This document shows, piece by piece, positions 11,623 through 21,489 of a stretch of DNA of 64,000 nucleotides. The DNA comes from Talinum fruticosum (taxonomy: Eukaryota; Streptophyta; Magnoliopsida; Caryophyllales; Talinaceae), in contig JAITYX010000122.1 of assembly GCA_021018815.1 (NCBI GenBank), positions 248,001 through 312,000 of the forward strand. Reading direction: 5' to 3'. The notes under the pieces were generated by a model. It worked only from the letters and a program-made list of their open reading frames with translations, made no database searches and was not told the DNA's origin. Numbering within the stretch: the first letter of the stretch is position 1; each line of letters starts with the position of its first letter. The position numbers and the translations under genes were made by a program.

Positions 11623-11635
11623 ATCTCCCCTTTTT
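11623..11635 (-). promoter_or_regulatory. Polypurine tract of the copia element
   Basis: The minus strand reads AAAAAGGGGAGAT directly before the 3' LTR, the primer for plus-strand synthesis. Confidence 0.85.
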
Positions 11636-12169
11636 GATGAAAGGCATTCCATACTTAGACAGAAACTTTGTTAGTGAAAAAGATCCGAGTCCGAATAGTT
11701 ATGCATGAAGAGAGTTGAGTAAAACGTACTTAGTGTATCGGAGCATAAAGTAGAATATGCTTAACAATGAAATAATGTTAACTCGGAAAGATTTTAAACA
11801 CAGAAATCATTGAAGAGAAAGCATTAATTCATTGAACTTAAAAAGATTACATAGATTGAGAGGGAAAACTCCCCTAAACAAGACAACAAGTTTTTGACTC
11901 TATTTCTCCCCCTTGCCTTTCAAAGAAAAAATTACAAAAAGAAGGGAAGAAAAGAACAATTAGTACAACTTAGATGTCCGGACAAAAGAAAGAAGTAGAA
12001 AACTCTCGAAAGAAGAAGAATCTGCGGACTGTGAAATTGTGACACAGTGCATGGCGCCTATGAGAGGAGAGGGATTTCGAGTGGAAGCGGAGGGGTTGGA
12101 GGTACACCGACGCTGGTAGGATCTTGACGATGTAATTGAGCGCGGCGGAGGGAGAACCAGGTATGATCG

Positions 12170-13675
12170 TCAAGGGCTCGAGCCTCGAGTGGCCGACCCG
12201 GAACGAGTTGATCGAGGGGTTCCTCCCTGTGAATCTTGGTAGCTGGAGGGGCTGCTCGGTCCGACTCTGCTGGTGCAGCCTAGGTCTTCGACCCACCTGC
12301 ATCGCTGTCCGAGCTGAGTATTGCTATCCGAGCTTGTGGAGCGATCGACCCTCAGCGGTTCCCATTGCTTCTTCTTTGTGTTCCTCCCTTGCCCGGATGG
12401 AGCTGCCTCGCCCGCGAGCTCCTCGGCGTCTGCCGCTTCTGCATCTGCAACTTCTTCTTCTTCATCCCCATTGTCCGAGGAGGTCGGACTCGGGCTCGAA
12501 GACACTTCGGACGCGTCCGAGTCACCATGGTCCTGAGTCGCCTTGGACCTTCTCTCTCTAAGGAGCTCGACCAGACTTCTTCTCGCTCCTTCACCAGCTC
12601 CCTCATCTCAAGAACTAGAGACTGCTGCTCTCGGATTTGGCATTAGGCGGTCTTTTGGTTGATATTCATATTTTGAGGGCAAGTTTGAAAGACCGGAGCG
12701 TGTCCTGAAAAGCAGAGGACACGAGAACTAATTTCGTCCATAAAAATGGGGGACAAAATAGCAGAGAGAGATTTAGAGGCACCTGAGGTTGAGGCACCAA
12801 CAGGTGGAGAGGGAGAGAGAGAGGGGTTGATTTCGAGTCCGAGGCGGAGAAGGAGGCCTCGGCTCCGAGTTATGTACCCGGACACGGGTTCGGTTTCTTG
12901 GTATCCGTACCCCGAAGTTCCTTTTTGCCGACAACAACGGCAGCCTCGGATACGACGTTTGGGTCCGAGGGGAGAGGAACTTGGAATTGTTTGAAGACAA
13001 GGGTGAGAAAAGCACCGAAAGGAAGGAAGGTGTTCTTCTTGGTTTAAAGTTGAGCTGGCATAGCTGCCATTTGCTCAATTATGGAGGGGAAGAGGTCTAC
13101 TTCGTAGCCCTCAAGAATGTCAAAAAGAGCTTTGAGGTGCTTGGAGTTGGGGTTCTCCTTGCTAGAATGCTGAGAGAAAAAGGTTCTTATCGCGAAAGCA
13201 CGTAAGACGTGCTTCGACTTCAACCGAGTCACTAAAAAGTTTTTCCGTGACTCAGGAAACTCTTTCGCGTACTTTTCAAAGAAGTCGTCGGTGACTTCGA
13301 GTGAAAGGAATGGGGTTGCTTGTTCAAGAAGAGAGAGGAGACCTTGAACAAGGCGGTAGAGGAGAGATGTGTTTATGCGAACAGTAATGTTTTGAACCCC
13401 GGAGGTTAGAACATTTTAGGAGGAGGTGAGGTGAGTGTAGAACTCGAAACGAGTTCGGGATAGATGAACTCGTTGAAACAAAGAAAGTTGTATGCCCCGG
13501 TAGTTTGTATGTGAGCCAACCAAGAAAATTTGGTTGTAGGAAAGAATTTGTCGTCCGAGCATGAGGTGTCTGGGTGACAATGGGATTGGAGGGGTTGAGC
13601 TTTCGGAGTTTTGGTGCGAGGCTTTTTGGAGGAAGAGGAGACCTGAAAGTCGGTATGGTTACCTCTCTTAGGCAT
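12170..13675 (-). pseudogene. Third ORF (env-like position) of the SIRE-type element, broken
   Basis: Downstream of pol, a basic protein start (MPKRGNHTDFQ, 13675) leads through KFSWLAHIQTTGAYNF to a stop near 13406. A second frame then runs open from about 13405 to 13044, including TSLLYRLVQGLLSLLEQ, FFEKYAKEFPESRKNF and LEGYEVDLFPSIIEQMAAM. A later part has a charged stretch (EMRELVKEREE, about 12600) that could form a coiled coil and an acidic tail (DNGDEEEEVADAEAADAEE, about 12440-12480). At least three frame changes break it. SIRE elements carry a product of debated, envelope-like status here. I see no clear signal peptide or membrane anchor. Confidence 0.6.
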
Positions 13676-13679
13676 TTTG

Positions 13680-14300
13680 AGAAGAGGAAGGAAAGATGAA
13701 ACTTTTGAGTAAGAAAAGAGAGGAAGAGGTAGATGAGATGAAACGAAAAAGAGTAGAAGAAACAGATGAGAGCGATCGAAACTTACTTGAGATGGCCTTT
13801 ATGACGCTTGAAGAGCTTCAAAGATCACTCATTACGTAGAAATCTTCCGCGAAAAGTTTTGTTTGAGAGAGATGGAATGTAGAATACCAAGACGAAGATG
13901 AATAGAAGCTATTTATAGAAAAAATACATGCCCGTCAACTATCCGTTAAGTATAACTCCGTTCGACTCGGCTTGTCCATCGGTCATCGTAGACCGGTGTG
14001 ACGGTTCTCTTCTCAACGGTGAAGATTTCAGCGGTTAGAGATCTACGGCTAACGTCCGATCACTGCGCTCGAGAGAGAGAGAGAGAGAGAGATTTTGAAA
14101 ATACGTTCCAAAACTCTCCACTACTCCGGAGATGGTTTCGAAAAATTTGAAGTCCAAGTTTTCTCTACGTCCGAGTATGACTCGGAATGCTTTCGAGTGA
14201 CTCGGAGACAGGAAATAACTACTAACCTAGTATCACTGAATCAATCGAGCTAATGGTTATTAAAGGTGAAAACATATAGCACGGAATCACGAAAAAAATC
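13680..14300 (-). other. Spacer between copia pol and its third ORF
   Basis: No gene recognised. It contains a GA dinucleotide tract at 14071-14092 and several CGAGT/ACTCG motifs. Confidence 0.5.
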
Positions 14301-14306
14301 ACACAG

Positions 14307-14995
14307 TTAAGCATTTAACATACCAAGCTCATTCCGAATGAAACAAAATTGATCTTCACCAAGAGGCTTAGTAAAGATATCAGCTAATTGAAGATTAGTA
14401 GGAATGAACTCAAGTTCAATATCACCTTTTTCGAGTGGTCTCGTAGGAAGTGATATCCGACCTCGATATGCTTTGTCTTCGAGTGCTTGGATCTGGATTC
14501 TTGGTGATGCCGATTACACTCGATTGTCACACTTGATTGGAACTTATTTGAAGGACAGTTCAAGATCTTTCAAGTGTTGCTTTATCCATAGAATCCGAGC
14601 GCAGCGAGCTCCAGCTGCAATATACTCAGCTTCAGTAGTTGATAGAGCTACTGAGTTCCGCTTCTTTGAGTGCCAAGAAATTAGGGATTGACCTAGAAAT
14701 TGGCAAGCTCCGAAGTGCTCTTTCGATGAACTTTGTATCCAGCGTAGTCCGCTTCGAGTATCCGGTGAGAGTTAGTTACGAGTCTCCGGAATACCATAGA
14801 CCTAAATTCCGAGTGTCCGCAAGATATCTCGAATATTCTCTTCACCGCAGATGAGATGTGATTCTTTTGGATTAGCTTGAAATCTTGCGCATAAGCAAAC
14901 ACTGAACATTATATCGGGCCGGTTGGAAGTAAGATATAGCAAAGATCCAATCATACCTCGATAGAGTTTCGATCTATTGCTTGACCTTTCTCGTC
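14307..14995 (-). pseudogene. Copia RNase H remnant
   Basis: Pieces read SKLYRGMIGSLLYLTSNRPD (about 14925-14985) and CLCARFQANPKESHL. Further on come ALSTTEAEYIAAG-like (about 14610-14640) and CDNRSAI-like (about 14510-14535) motifs, in different frames. The frame ends with LGEDQFCFIRNELGM and a TAA at 14307-14309, the usual end of SIRE pol. RNase H removes the RNA template. Confidence 0.8.
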
Positions 14996-15870
14996 CGAGT
15001 CGAGCTTTATACTGCTCGCTCATAAGTGTAGGCTGCGTGTTTTGCATCTTGAAGTTTGTATTTCTTCAGCAGCTCTTTGGTATACTTGGATTGATGGACA
15101 TAGATCCCATCTTTGTCTTGTTTGATTTGTAAACCAAGGAAGAAATTGAGTTCTCCCATCATACTCATTTGGAACTCTTGACTCATCAACTCGGAAAATT
15201 CTCGGCACAAAAATTCATTAGTAGCACCGAAGATAATATCATCAACATAGATTTGAACAATAAGGAAATCCTTCCCTTTGGTTTTTATAAAGAGAGTCTT
15301 ATCGATCCGACCTCTTTTAAAATCATTTTGGACCAAGAAGCTACTCGATCTTTCCTACCAAGCTCGAGGGGCTTGTTTAAGACCATAGAGTGCCTTTTGA
15401 AGTTCGAAAACATGATTTGGAAATTCTGAGTTTTCAAAACCAGGAGGCTCGCTCGACATAGACTTCCTCTTCAATAAAACCATTGAGAAATGCAGACTTA
15501 ACATCCATTTGACATAATTTAATATGCATGCTGGATGCAAATGCCAACAAGATTCTAATAGCTTCAATTCCGCAACAGTGCAAATGTTTCCCCACAATCA
15601 ATTCCTTTTTCTTGATTGTAACCTTGAGCCACAAGTCTAGCCTTGTTTCGACTACCACTCCACCCTCATCCAGTTTGTTCTTGAATACCCATTTGGTTCC
15701 TATAACTCGGGTGGTCGGAAGGTCGGTTGGTCGAGTCCGGACTTGGTTTCTTTCAAATTGATTGAGTTCCTCTTGTATGGCCTCTACCCATTCAAGTTCA
15801 TTAAGGGCCTCTAGTGCATTTCGGGTTCGATTAATGAGATGAATGTAGTGAATACACATAGATTTTGAAG
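14996..15870 (-). pseudogene. Copia reverse transcriptase remnant
   Basis: The N-terminal part (15434-15859) has WVEAIQEELNQFERNQV, VIGTKWVFKNKLDEGG and QMDVKSAFLNGFIEEEVYV. After a frame change, PPGFENSEFPNHVFELQKAL and YGLKQAPRAW follow. The next piece (15007-15336) has the intact catalytic motif IYVDDIIFGAT (YVDD at 15238-15249) and ELNFFLGLQIKQ. The usual tryptophan-rich ENQVWELVPRP segment is replaced by Thr-Arg-rich residues from repeated ACTCGG bases. Confidence 0.92.
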
Positions 15871-17060
15871 AGAGGAACGAGTTCTTACCCCACCGTTGAT
15901 ATCAAAAATTATATTTTCTAGTAGATGACTAGAAGTAAACTTGAACGCTTTACCAGCTTCTCGATTCACGAGATTTGTGGGTTGAACCGCTTGATCTTCG
16001 AAGCTTGTTCCGAGTGATCTTCTTCATTGGCTTGTTCTTTCGAGCGAGCTCTTGAGTTGTCTCATTCCGAGTCACTTCGTTCGAGTGACCTCATTTTGAG
16101 CCGGTTGAGTCCGAGTCTTTGTGGGTTCAGCTTCGTCATCATCTCTACTGAGCTTTAATTCCGAGTATGAAGATTCGCTTGGTTTCTCCTGTTCAAGCTC
16201 ATCAAACACAACATGGATGCTCTCTTCCACTTTGTTAGTTCTCTTATTGAAAATGCGATAAGCTTTGCTGTGAGAAGAATAACCCGGAAAAATACCTTTA
16301 TCTCGACCGAGCATCAAACTTGGTCGAGTGATCCTTACCATTGTTGTGAACGAAGCACTTACATCCAAATGGTCCAAGTAGGAAATATTATGTTTCTTCC
16401 CTTTGTAGAGCTCATAAGGTGTTTTCTTCAATATGGGTCCGATGAGGCATCTATTCAAAGTATAGTTGGCTGTGTTGACTGCCTCAACCCAAAAATAGTA
16501 AGGTAAGTTGTGTTCAATCATCATAGTCCTTGCTATCTCTTCAAGGGTTCTGTTCTTTCTCTCCACTACTCCATTTTATTGAGGAGTCCTTGGTGCTAAG
16601 AAGTTGTGAGAGATGTCATTTTTGTCACAAAACTCTAAGAATTCTAAGTAGTCGAACTCCCTTCCATGGTCGGTTCGAATCCTCCGGATCTGAGTCCGAG
16701 ACTCAACTTGGATTTTTCTACGAGCTTGCTGAACTCCTTGAAAGCTTCATTTTTGTGCTTAAGAAAACACACCCAGGTAAATCGTGAATAATCATCAATA
16801 ATAACAAATATGTAAGATTTACCTCCAAGGCTCTGAACAGGATTTCACCACATAAGTCCATATGCAGTAGCTCAAGCACTTTGGATGTGGAAACTGTCTT
16901 CGAGGATTTGAATGAAGATCCGACTTGTTTCCCTCGGGTGCATGCTTCACAAACTTTATCTTTCTTAAAGACACACTTAGGTAAGCCTCTAACCGGATCA
17001 TGAAATGCCAACTTTTTGATAGTATCCATGCTGATATGACCTAATCTACGATGCCAAGTC
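15871..17060 (-). pseudogene. Copia integrase remnant
   Basis: The zinc-binding N-terminus is represented by CEACTRGKQVGSSFKSS (about 16890-16945) after a WHRRLGHISMDT-like start. The core begins with ELLHMDLCGEI (first Asp, about 16840). GREFDYLEFLEFC-like residues carry the second Asp. The Glu is in GVVERKNRTLEEIARTMM (about 16525-16570). In the TPQQNG block the second Gln codon is now TAA (plus-strand 16576-16578), a nonsense change right before the catalytic Glu. A C-terminal stretch includes YSSHSKAYRIFNKRT (about 16235-16290). Confidence 0.88.
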
Positions 17061-17440
17061 CATGAGTCATCATGAAGATATGCTTTTAAGCAAGATAAAT
17101 TCGACTCGGGTCGAAAGAGGAATGATATAAGTATTACCCGATCTCTTACGTGAAATGTAGCAGATTGGTCCGAGTGAATCTTACCTCTTGACCTTTATGA
17201 CATAGTTGAGAGGTGCTTGAGCGGATTATACTTTAATCCTTTGACAAGGTAGACTGGACTGACCAGATTGCTTCCTTTTCCAATCTTGCCAATCCCCACT
17301 ATCTTGCCTTTGCTATCATATCCAAATGTGACCTTTCCTCCTTTATGTTTTCCAACTCGGAAAAGAGTCCTGCATCTCCTAACATGTGGCGAGAACATCC
17401 ACTGTCAAGGTACCAGTGTCCTTTTGATCTTTTCGAGTGA
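17061..17440 (-). pseudogene. Copia protease remnant
   Basis: The active site WYLDSGCSRHM is readable at about 17382-17420, so the DSG triad is kept. It is followed by KGGKVTFGYDSKGKIVG and GKGSNLVSPVYLVKGLKYN (17195-17398), the typical copia protease body. A frame change separates the active site from the body. The protease would process the polyprotein. Confidence 0.85.
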
Positions 17441-19262
17441 CTCCGCAAAACAGAGAGAATCTAACGCTTCTCACTTCCTCTAACGAACCCAGTAACATTC
17501 TTTACTGTGGTCCTTTTCTAAGGAAGAAGGTTTTTCGAACCCGATTTGAATGACTTTGGGTTTTGTCCGATTCCGAGTCTTCCTTGCGAGAACCGAGTCC
17601 GTGTCTCTTTCTTTTTAAAAACCTTTCCTTTTGAAACAGGAGAAAATGGTTTCTTTTTGTAAACAATTCCGGGCTTAGTCCTCCCTTCATTTTCGTGAAT
17701 GGGACCATGCTCGGCTTTCCCGAACTTTACAGTTCTGGAATCCTTTTGAATAACTCCGAGTAGGAATTGGATTCCTCCTCTTTGTTGTAACCAAGACCTT
17801 CTTTTCGAAAGCAGACACATTGTGATCCTAAGAGCATGTCAAGGTTTTTCTGTCCTTGAGTAAATTTTAAAACCAGATCTTGAGACTCAATGAGCTTCGC
17901 TTAAGTTGCTCATTTTCTTTCTGAGTAACTCGGACTCGGCCTCATTAGATTGAGCACTAGTCTTGAGTTCTCTAAGTGTAAGTCTCAGCTTTTCCAATTC
18001 ATTTTTAAAGATATGCTCTCGGAAGAAATGGACTCAAGTTGTTCTTTGAATCGAGAAGAGTCGAATTGGAATTTTCTTCCAAAGTGAAAATGTATTTAGC
18101 TAGATCGACTTTGGAAAATTTGAGAAAGTAATCAATTACCTCTTGAGGATTAGTTTCCTCACTGTCTCGAGTCCGAGTCCGACTCTCTTTCAGCTTTTGA
18201 GTCGAGATTGCCATCAAACACTTTGAGTCATCCGATTCCTCGTCATCTTCCGATGAGTCCTCATTGCTCCATGTTGCCATTATAGTCTTCTTCTTCTTTC
18301 TGTCCCTTTTCTTTTCTGACAGTCTTTGACTATGTGGTCTTTGCTGCCATACTCAAAACATCCGAATTCTTAGATAAAGATAACTTTGAAGGAGAAGAAT
18401 ACTTACCTTTTCTGTCCTTCTTGTCTTTCTTATAGAATTCTTCCTTTGGCCGTTTATCCCATCTTTTGTGCTTCATCATTCTCTTGAAGCCTCTTGCAAT
18501 GAGTGCCATGGGATCGCCTTCCGAGTCGGAGGAGCTCGATTTGCTTCTTTGGATTCCGAGGCTTTTAGTGCTAAGTTCCTTTTAGTACTGCCCTCAGCAT
18601 CCTGCTCTTCTAGATGGATTTTGTGGGTGAGAAGCTTCCCGATGAGCTCGTCCGGCTTTAAGAGTAAGAGGTTATGAGCCTCCTCTATGGCAGTCACCTT
18701 GGGACCCCATCTTCTCTTGGGTAGACTTCTGAATATCTTTTTGCACATTTCCTCGTGAGAAATCTACTTACTCGGTGATTTGAGATTGTTGGTAATCTCA
18801 ATAAATCGAATGAACATCCGAGTGATGTTTTCTTCGGCTCCATCTTAAATAGCTCGTATTTATGAAGATACTCGGCTGATCTTTGCTTGTCCGACCTGGC
18901 TAGTCCCTTCATAAGTGTTGACAAGTGTGTCCCACACTTCTTTTGCTGAGTCGCAGTGGACACCCGATTGTATTCTTCCGAGCTGATGGCGCACATCGGA
19001 ATGTTCATTGCCTTGAAGTTCTTCCCGAACTTCTTTGCTTCGCCAGGAGTAAATTCCGCCTTTGTCTTGGGAATGATTCTGAATTCCTCTGTCTTCATTG
19101 GAATGTAGTTTCCTTGTCGTATGATTTCCCATACATCTTCATCATGATCCATGAGGAAACATTCCATAAGTTTCTTCCAAGTGCCCGAAGTTTGATCCTT
19201 TGAATTTTGGTGGTCTCTCTGGAAGATCTTCCTTCGTCGAACTCTTAGTTGTTCCGAGCCAT
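17441..19262 (-). pseudogene. Copia Gag remnant
   Basis: The ATG at 19260-19262 (MARNN) is the likely original start, soon broken by a stop. RPPKFKGSNFGHLEETYGMF and then, in another frame, ECFLMDHDEDVWEIIRQGNY (about 19110-19167) mark the Gag N-terminal domain. PGEAKKFGKNFKAMN and STLMKGLARSDKQR follow. A zinc knuckle near 18330-18360 reads CFEYGSKDHIVKDC, with Tyr in place of the second Cys. Acidic and Thr-Arg-rich stretches follow (18005-18280). Gag packages the RNA; the frame is broken several times. Confidence 0.85.
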
Positions 19263-19306
19263 TTGATCTTTAGACCTTTAGATGGTTAGATCCTTTCGAA
19301 AGGCTA

Positions 19307-19320
19307 GGCTCTAATACCAA
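19307..19320 (-). promoter_or_regulatory. Primer-binding site of the copia element
   Basis: The minus strand reads TTGGTATTAGAGCC one base from the 5' LTR, matching the initiator Met-tRNA primer site with one change. Confidence 0.88.
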
Positions 19321-19321
19321 T

Positions 19322-20921
19322 TGAAGGTTTGCTTGGGGAGAGTCCGAGTCACCCTAGAGGGAGGGTGAATAGGATGATGCAAGTTTTTCTTTGAAACTTT
19401 AGCTCTTTTGCCAAAGACAAGACAGAGACAAGTTCCGAGTCAACAGCAAAGTCGAAAGGTATGGACTCGGAAAAGCCGTCAAGGGTAAAGAAGCGGATTA
19501 AGCGAAGCTTTGAGACTATCCGAGTTTAGAATGAACTCGAAAGAAAACACTTAGAGATTACGTGGAAACCCTCTTGGGGCAGAAAACCACGGACCGTGCT
19601 AATCCAAGCATGAAGTCAAATCCACTATTTTGAGTCCACAAAATACCGTGAACTGATCGAACTCGAGTTGCTCCCTTAGACAACTCTTTACAAGTTTTCC
19701 TAGACTCGAAATTCCCTTATCTCGATCTAGTACTTCCTAGCTGAGATAACCCTTACAGCTAGGGACAACTAAGTTGAGTTAACCTTTACAGACTTAGTCA
19801 AGGGACCTTACAGAGAAAGTAAGAAAGTGTTTGTAACTAGGTACAAGACCTTACAACTCGAAAGTAATGAATTACAGAATAGGAGTTGTAAGTAGAAGAT
19901 TGAGAATAAATACAATGACTTTGCTCAAGTGCGTGTATTAAGATTAAGTTCGGCAATCTTCAAGTCTTGTGAGATGGCTTCTATTTATAGATGACCAGGC
20001 AGAGTAGCCGTTATCTTTATCTCGTTGACTGAGAGTTCTTTGTGATCTGTTGACGAAGCTTTTTGAGTCACTCGGAAAGTATCCGTTGTAATGTGAACGT
20101 TGGACATTGGTTTAAACTCTCTTGGAAGTCCCAAAACCACCTGGCTGTGTCTTGAAAGATAAGGTGGAAATCACCGTTAAGCTTAGCATTCCAGTTTTCC
20201 AGATTTGGAAACAGACATGACCTCGACACAATCTTCTAGGAATGGAGCGAGAGAAGGTGAAAAGCCATGTCTGCTTGGTGATTTGACGTTTTGAAGCCTA
20301 GGTTACTTTTGTACTTTAAAAAGTGTATCCTCGTTTGAATAACCTACAAAAGTAAATCAATTTTGGTTCTCAAAGTATAAAATACTTTGGTCCAAGATTA
20401 GACACGAGATAATAAAATAATTATGATAATTAAACAACTAATTATCCGAGTCGAAACGAAATGGAGTTTTCTAAGTCTAATAACCATGTAGCTGAAAATT
20501 TCATCCGACTTAGTCTAAGAGAGGAATCAAGTTATATGACGAATATCGAGTGAAATGACTTGATATAGACTAAGCATGAAACAAACTAAAAGTACTGACT
20601 ATAACGGAATAGAGCTTATAATCGAAGTCATATCCGAGTGAGAAAAGTCGAAATACTAGTCTATTCAACATGCGATAAGTCCGAGTGATGAGGGACTCAT
20701 AACCGAGTGAGATAAGCATATCGGTTTTACGAGTCACTCAAGGATAAGTAAGAAATACATGAAGTAAAAGCTATATCACTTAGAGAAGATACCATATAGC
20801 TCGGAAAAGTTTCTAAGATGCGAGAGAATGCCTTGGAATCAAAACTCTATAAGTACGAGATTGTTATACCCGATTCCTTTTATACAACTCGAAAGGTATT
20901 GAGCGAGTGTCCGAGTCTTCA
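19322..20921 (-). repeat. 5' LTR of the copia element
   Basis: 1600 bp, the partner of 10036-11622. Differences are scattered substitutions and small indels. A likely transcription start region was not identified. Confidence 0.95.
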
Positions 20922-21489
20922 CGAGTATTAAACTAGAAGTCAAGAAGAAGAGAGAAAGAGAAAACTTATGCTTGAATTGAAATTGAAGGATTGAATCCCA
21001 AAATCTTATACAAATCTCTCCACTAATCTCCCCTAATAGGGTTTTATTTTTGGCTAAGTAAGAACCCTAGGAGGTCCCCTAAAATCCCTAAAAACCGAGC
21101 TCCCTAAATTAGAGCCAAAATTGTCCTTTTATAACCTGTAAAAGCGAGAAAAATCGAGCCGGGAAGTTGCACTCGTCGTGCGGGTTACTGCACGAGTACC
21201 TATGCGGGTTTCGAAAGTTTACGATCGGTTCGCACAGCTGTGCGAGTTCTGCACTGGTACCCGTACAACTTCGCACAGCTGTGCGAAGGCTGCACTGCTC
21301 ATTGTGCACACCATTATCTTCCTCGTTTTGCTTCCTTTATGGCTCAAACTTTTTATTATTGTCTCGATTTGATTTATTACCTACAAAAGTAAGAAAAATA
21401 AGTAAAAATCCTAAAATTATATTATTTTACAAGTCAAAAATTAAGTAAATAAGGGTATAAATAATGTAATATTTGTACCGAACAATATG

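Larger units (their letters stand above)
10036..20921 (-). mobile_element. Ty1/copia retrotransposon, SIRE/Maximus-like
   Basis: An 10.9-kb minus-strand element with two LTRs of about 1.6 kb (10036-11622 and 19322-20921) with inverted ends TGAAG...CTTCA. The primer-binding site is at 19307-19320 and the polypurine tract at 11623-11635. The order gag, protease, integrase, RT, RNase H is that of Ty1/copia. About 2.7 kb follows pol, with a broken third ORF. Long LTRs plus an extra ORF downstream of pol fit the SIRE/Maximus lineage. The LTRs are very similar with scattered differences, so insertion is fairly recent but the proteins are already broken. Flanks aagta and cgagt give no clean 5-bp duplication (gagta matches 4 of 5 if one base is skipped). 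Confidence 0.92.
9181..21484. mobile_element. Solo-LTR-like unit, split by the copia element
   Basis: Leaving out the copia insertion, about 1.4 kb remains (9181-10035 and 20922-21484). It starts TGTTAGG and ends CCGAACA, imperfect inverted ends of LTR type. It is flanked by acatg (9176-9180) and atatg (21485-21489), a 5-bp duplication with one difference. It has no coding domain. A motif near 9210 (accgcaagtgcacgg) is of a kind I associate with non-coding plant LTRs. The LINE protein resumes right outside both ends, supporting the limits. Family unassigned. Confidence 0.7.

Noticed and set aside
12136..12994. Long plus-strand open frames in the copia element
   Set aside because: They lie opposite the minus-strand third ORF in GC-richer DNA and show no domain; antisense shadows.
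10031..20926. Perfect 5-bp target duplication of the copia element
   Set aside because: Flanks are aagta and cgagt; they match only if one base is skipped, so it is not claimed.
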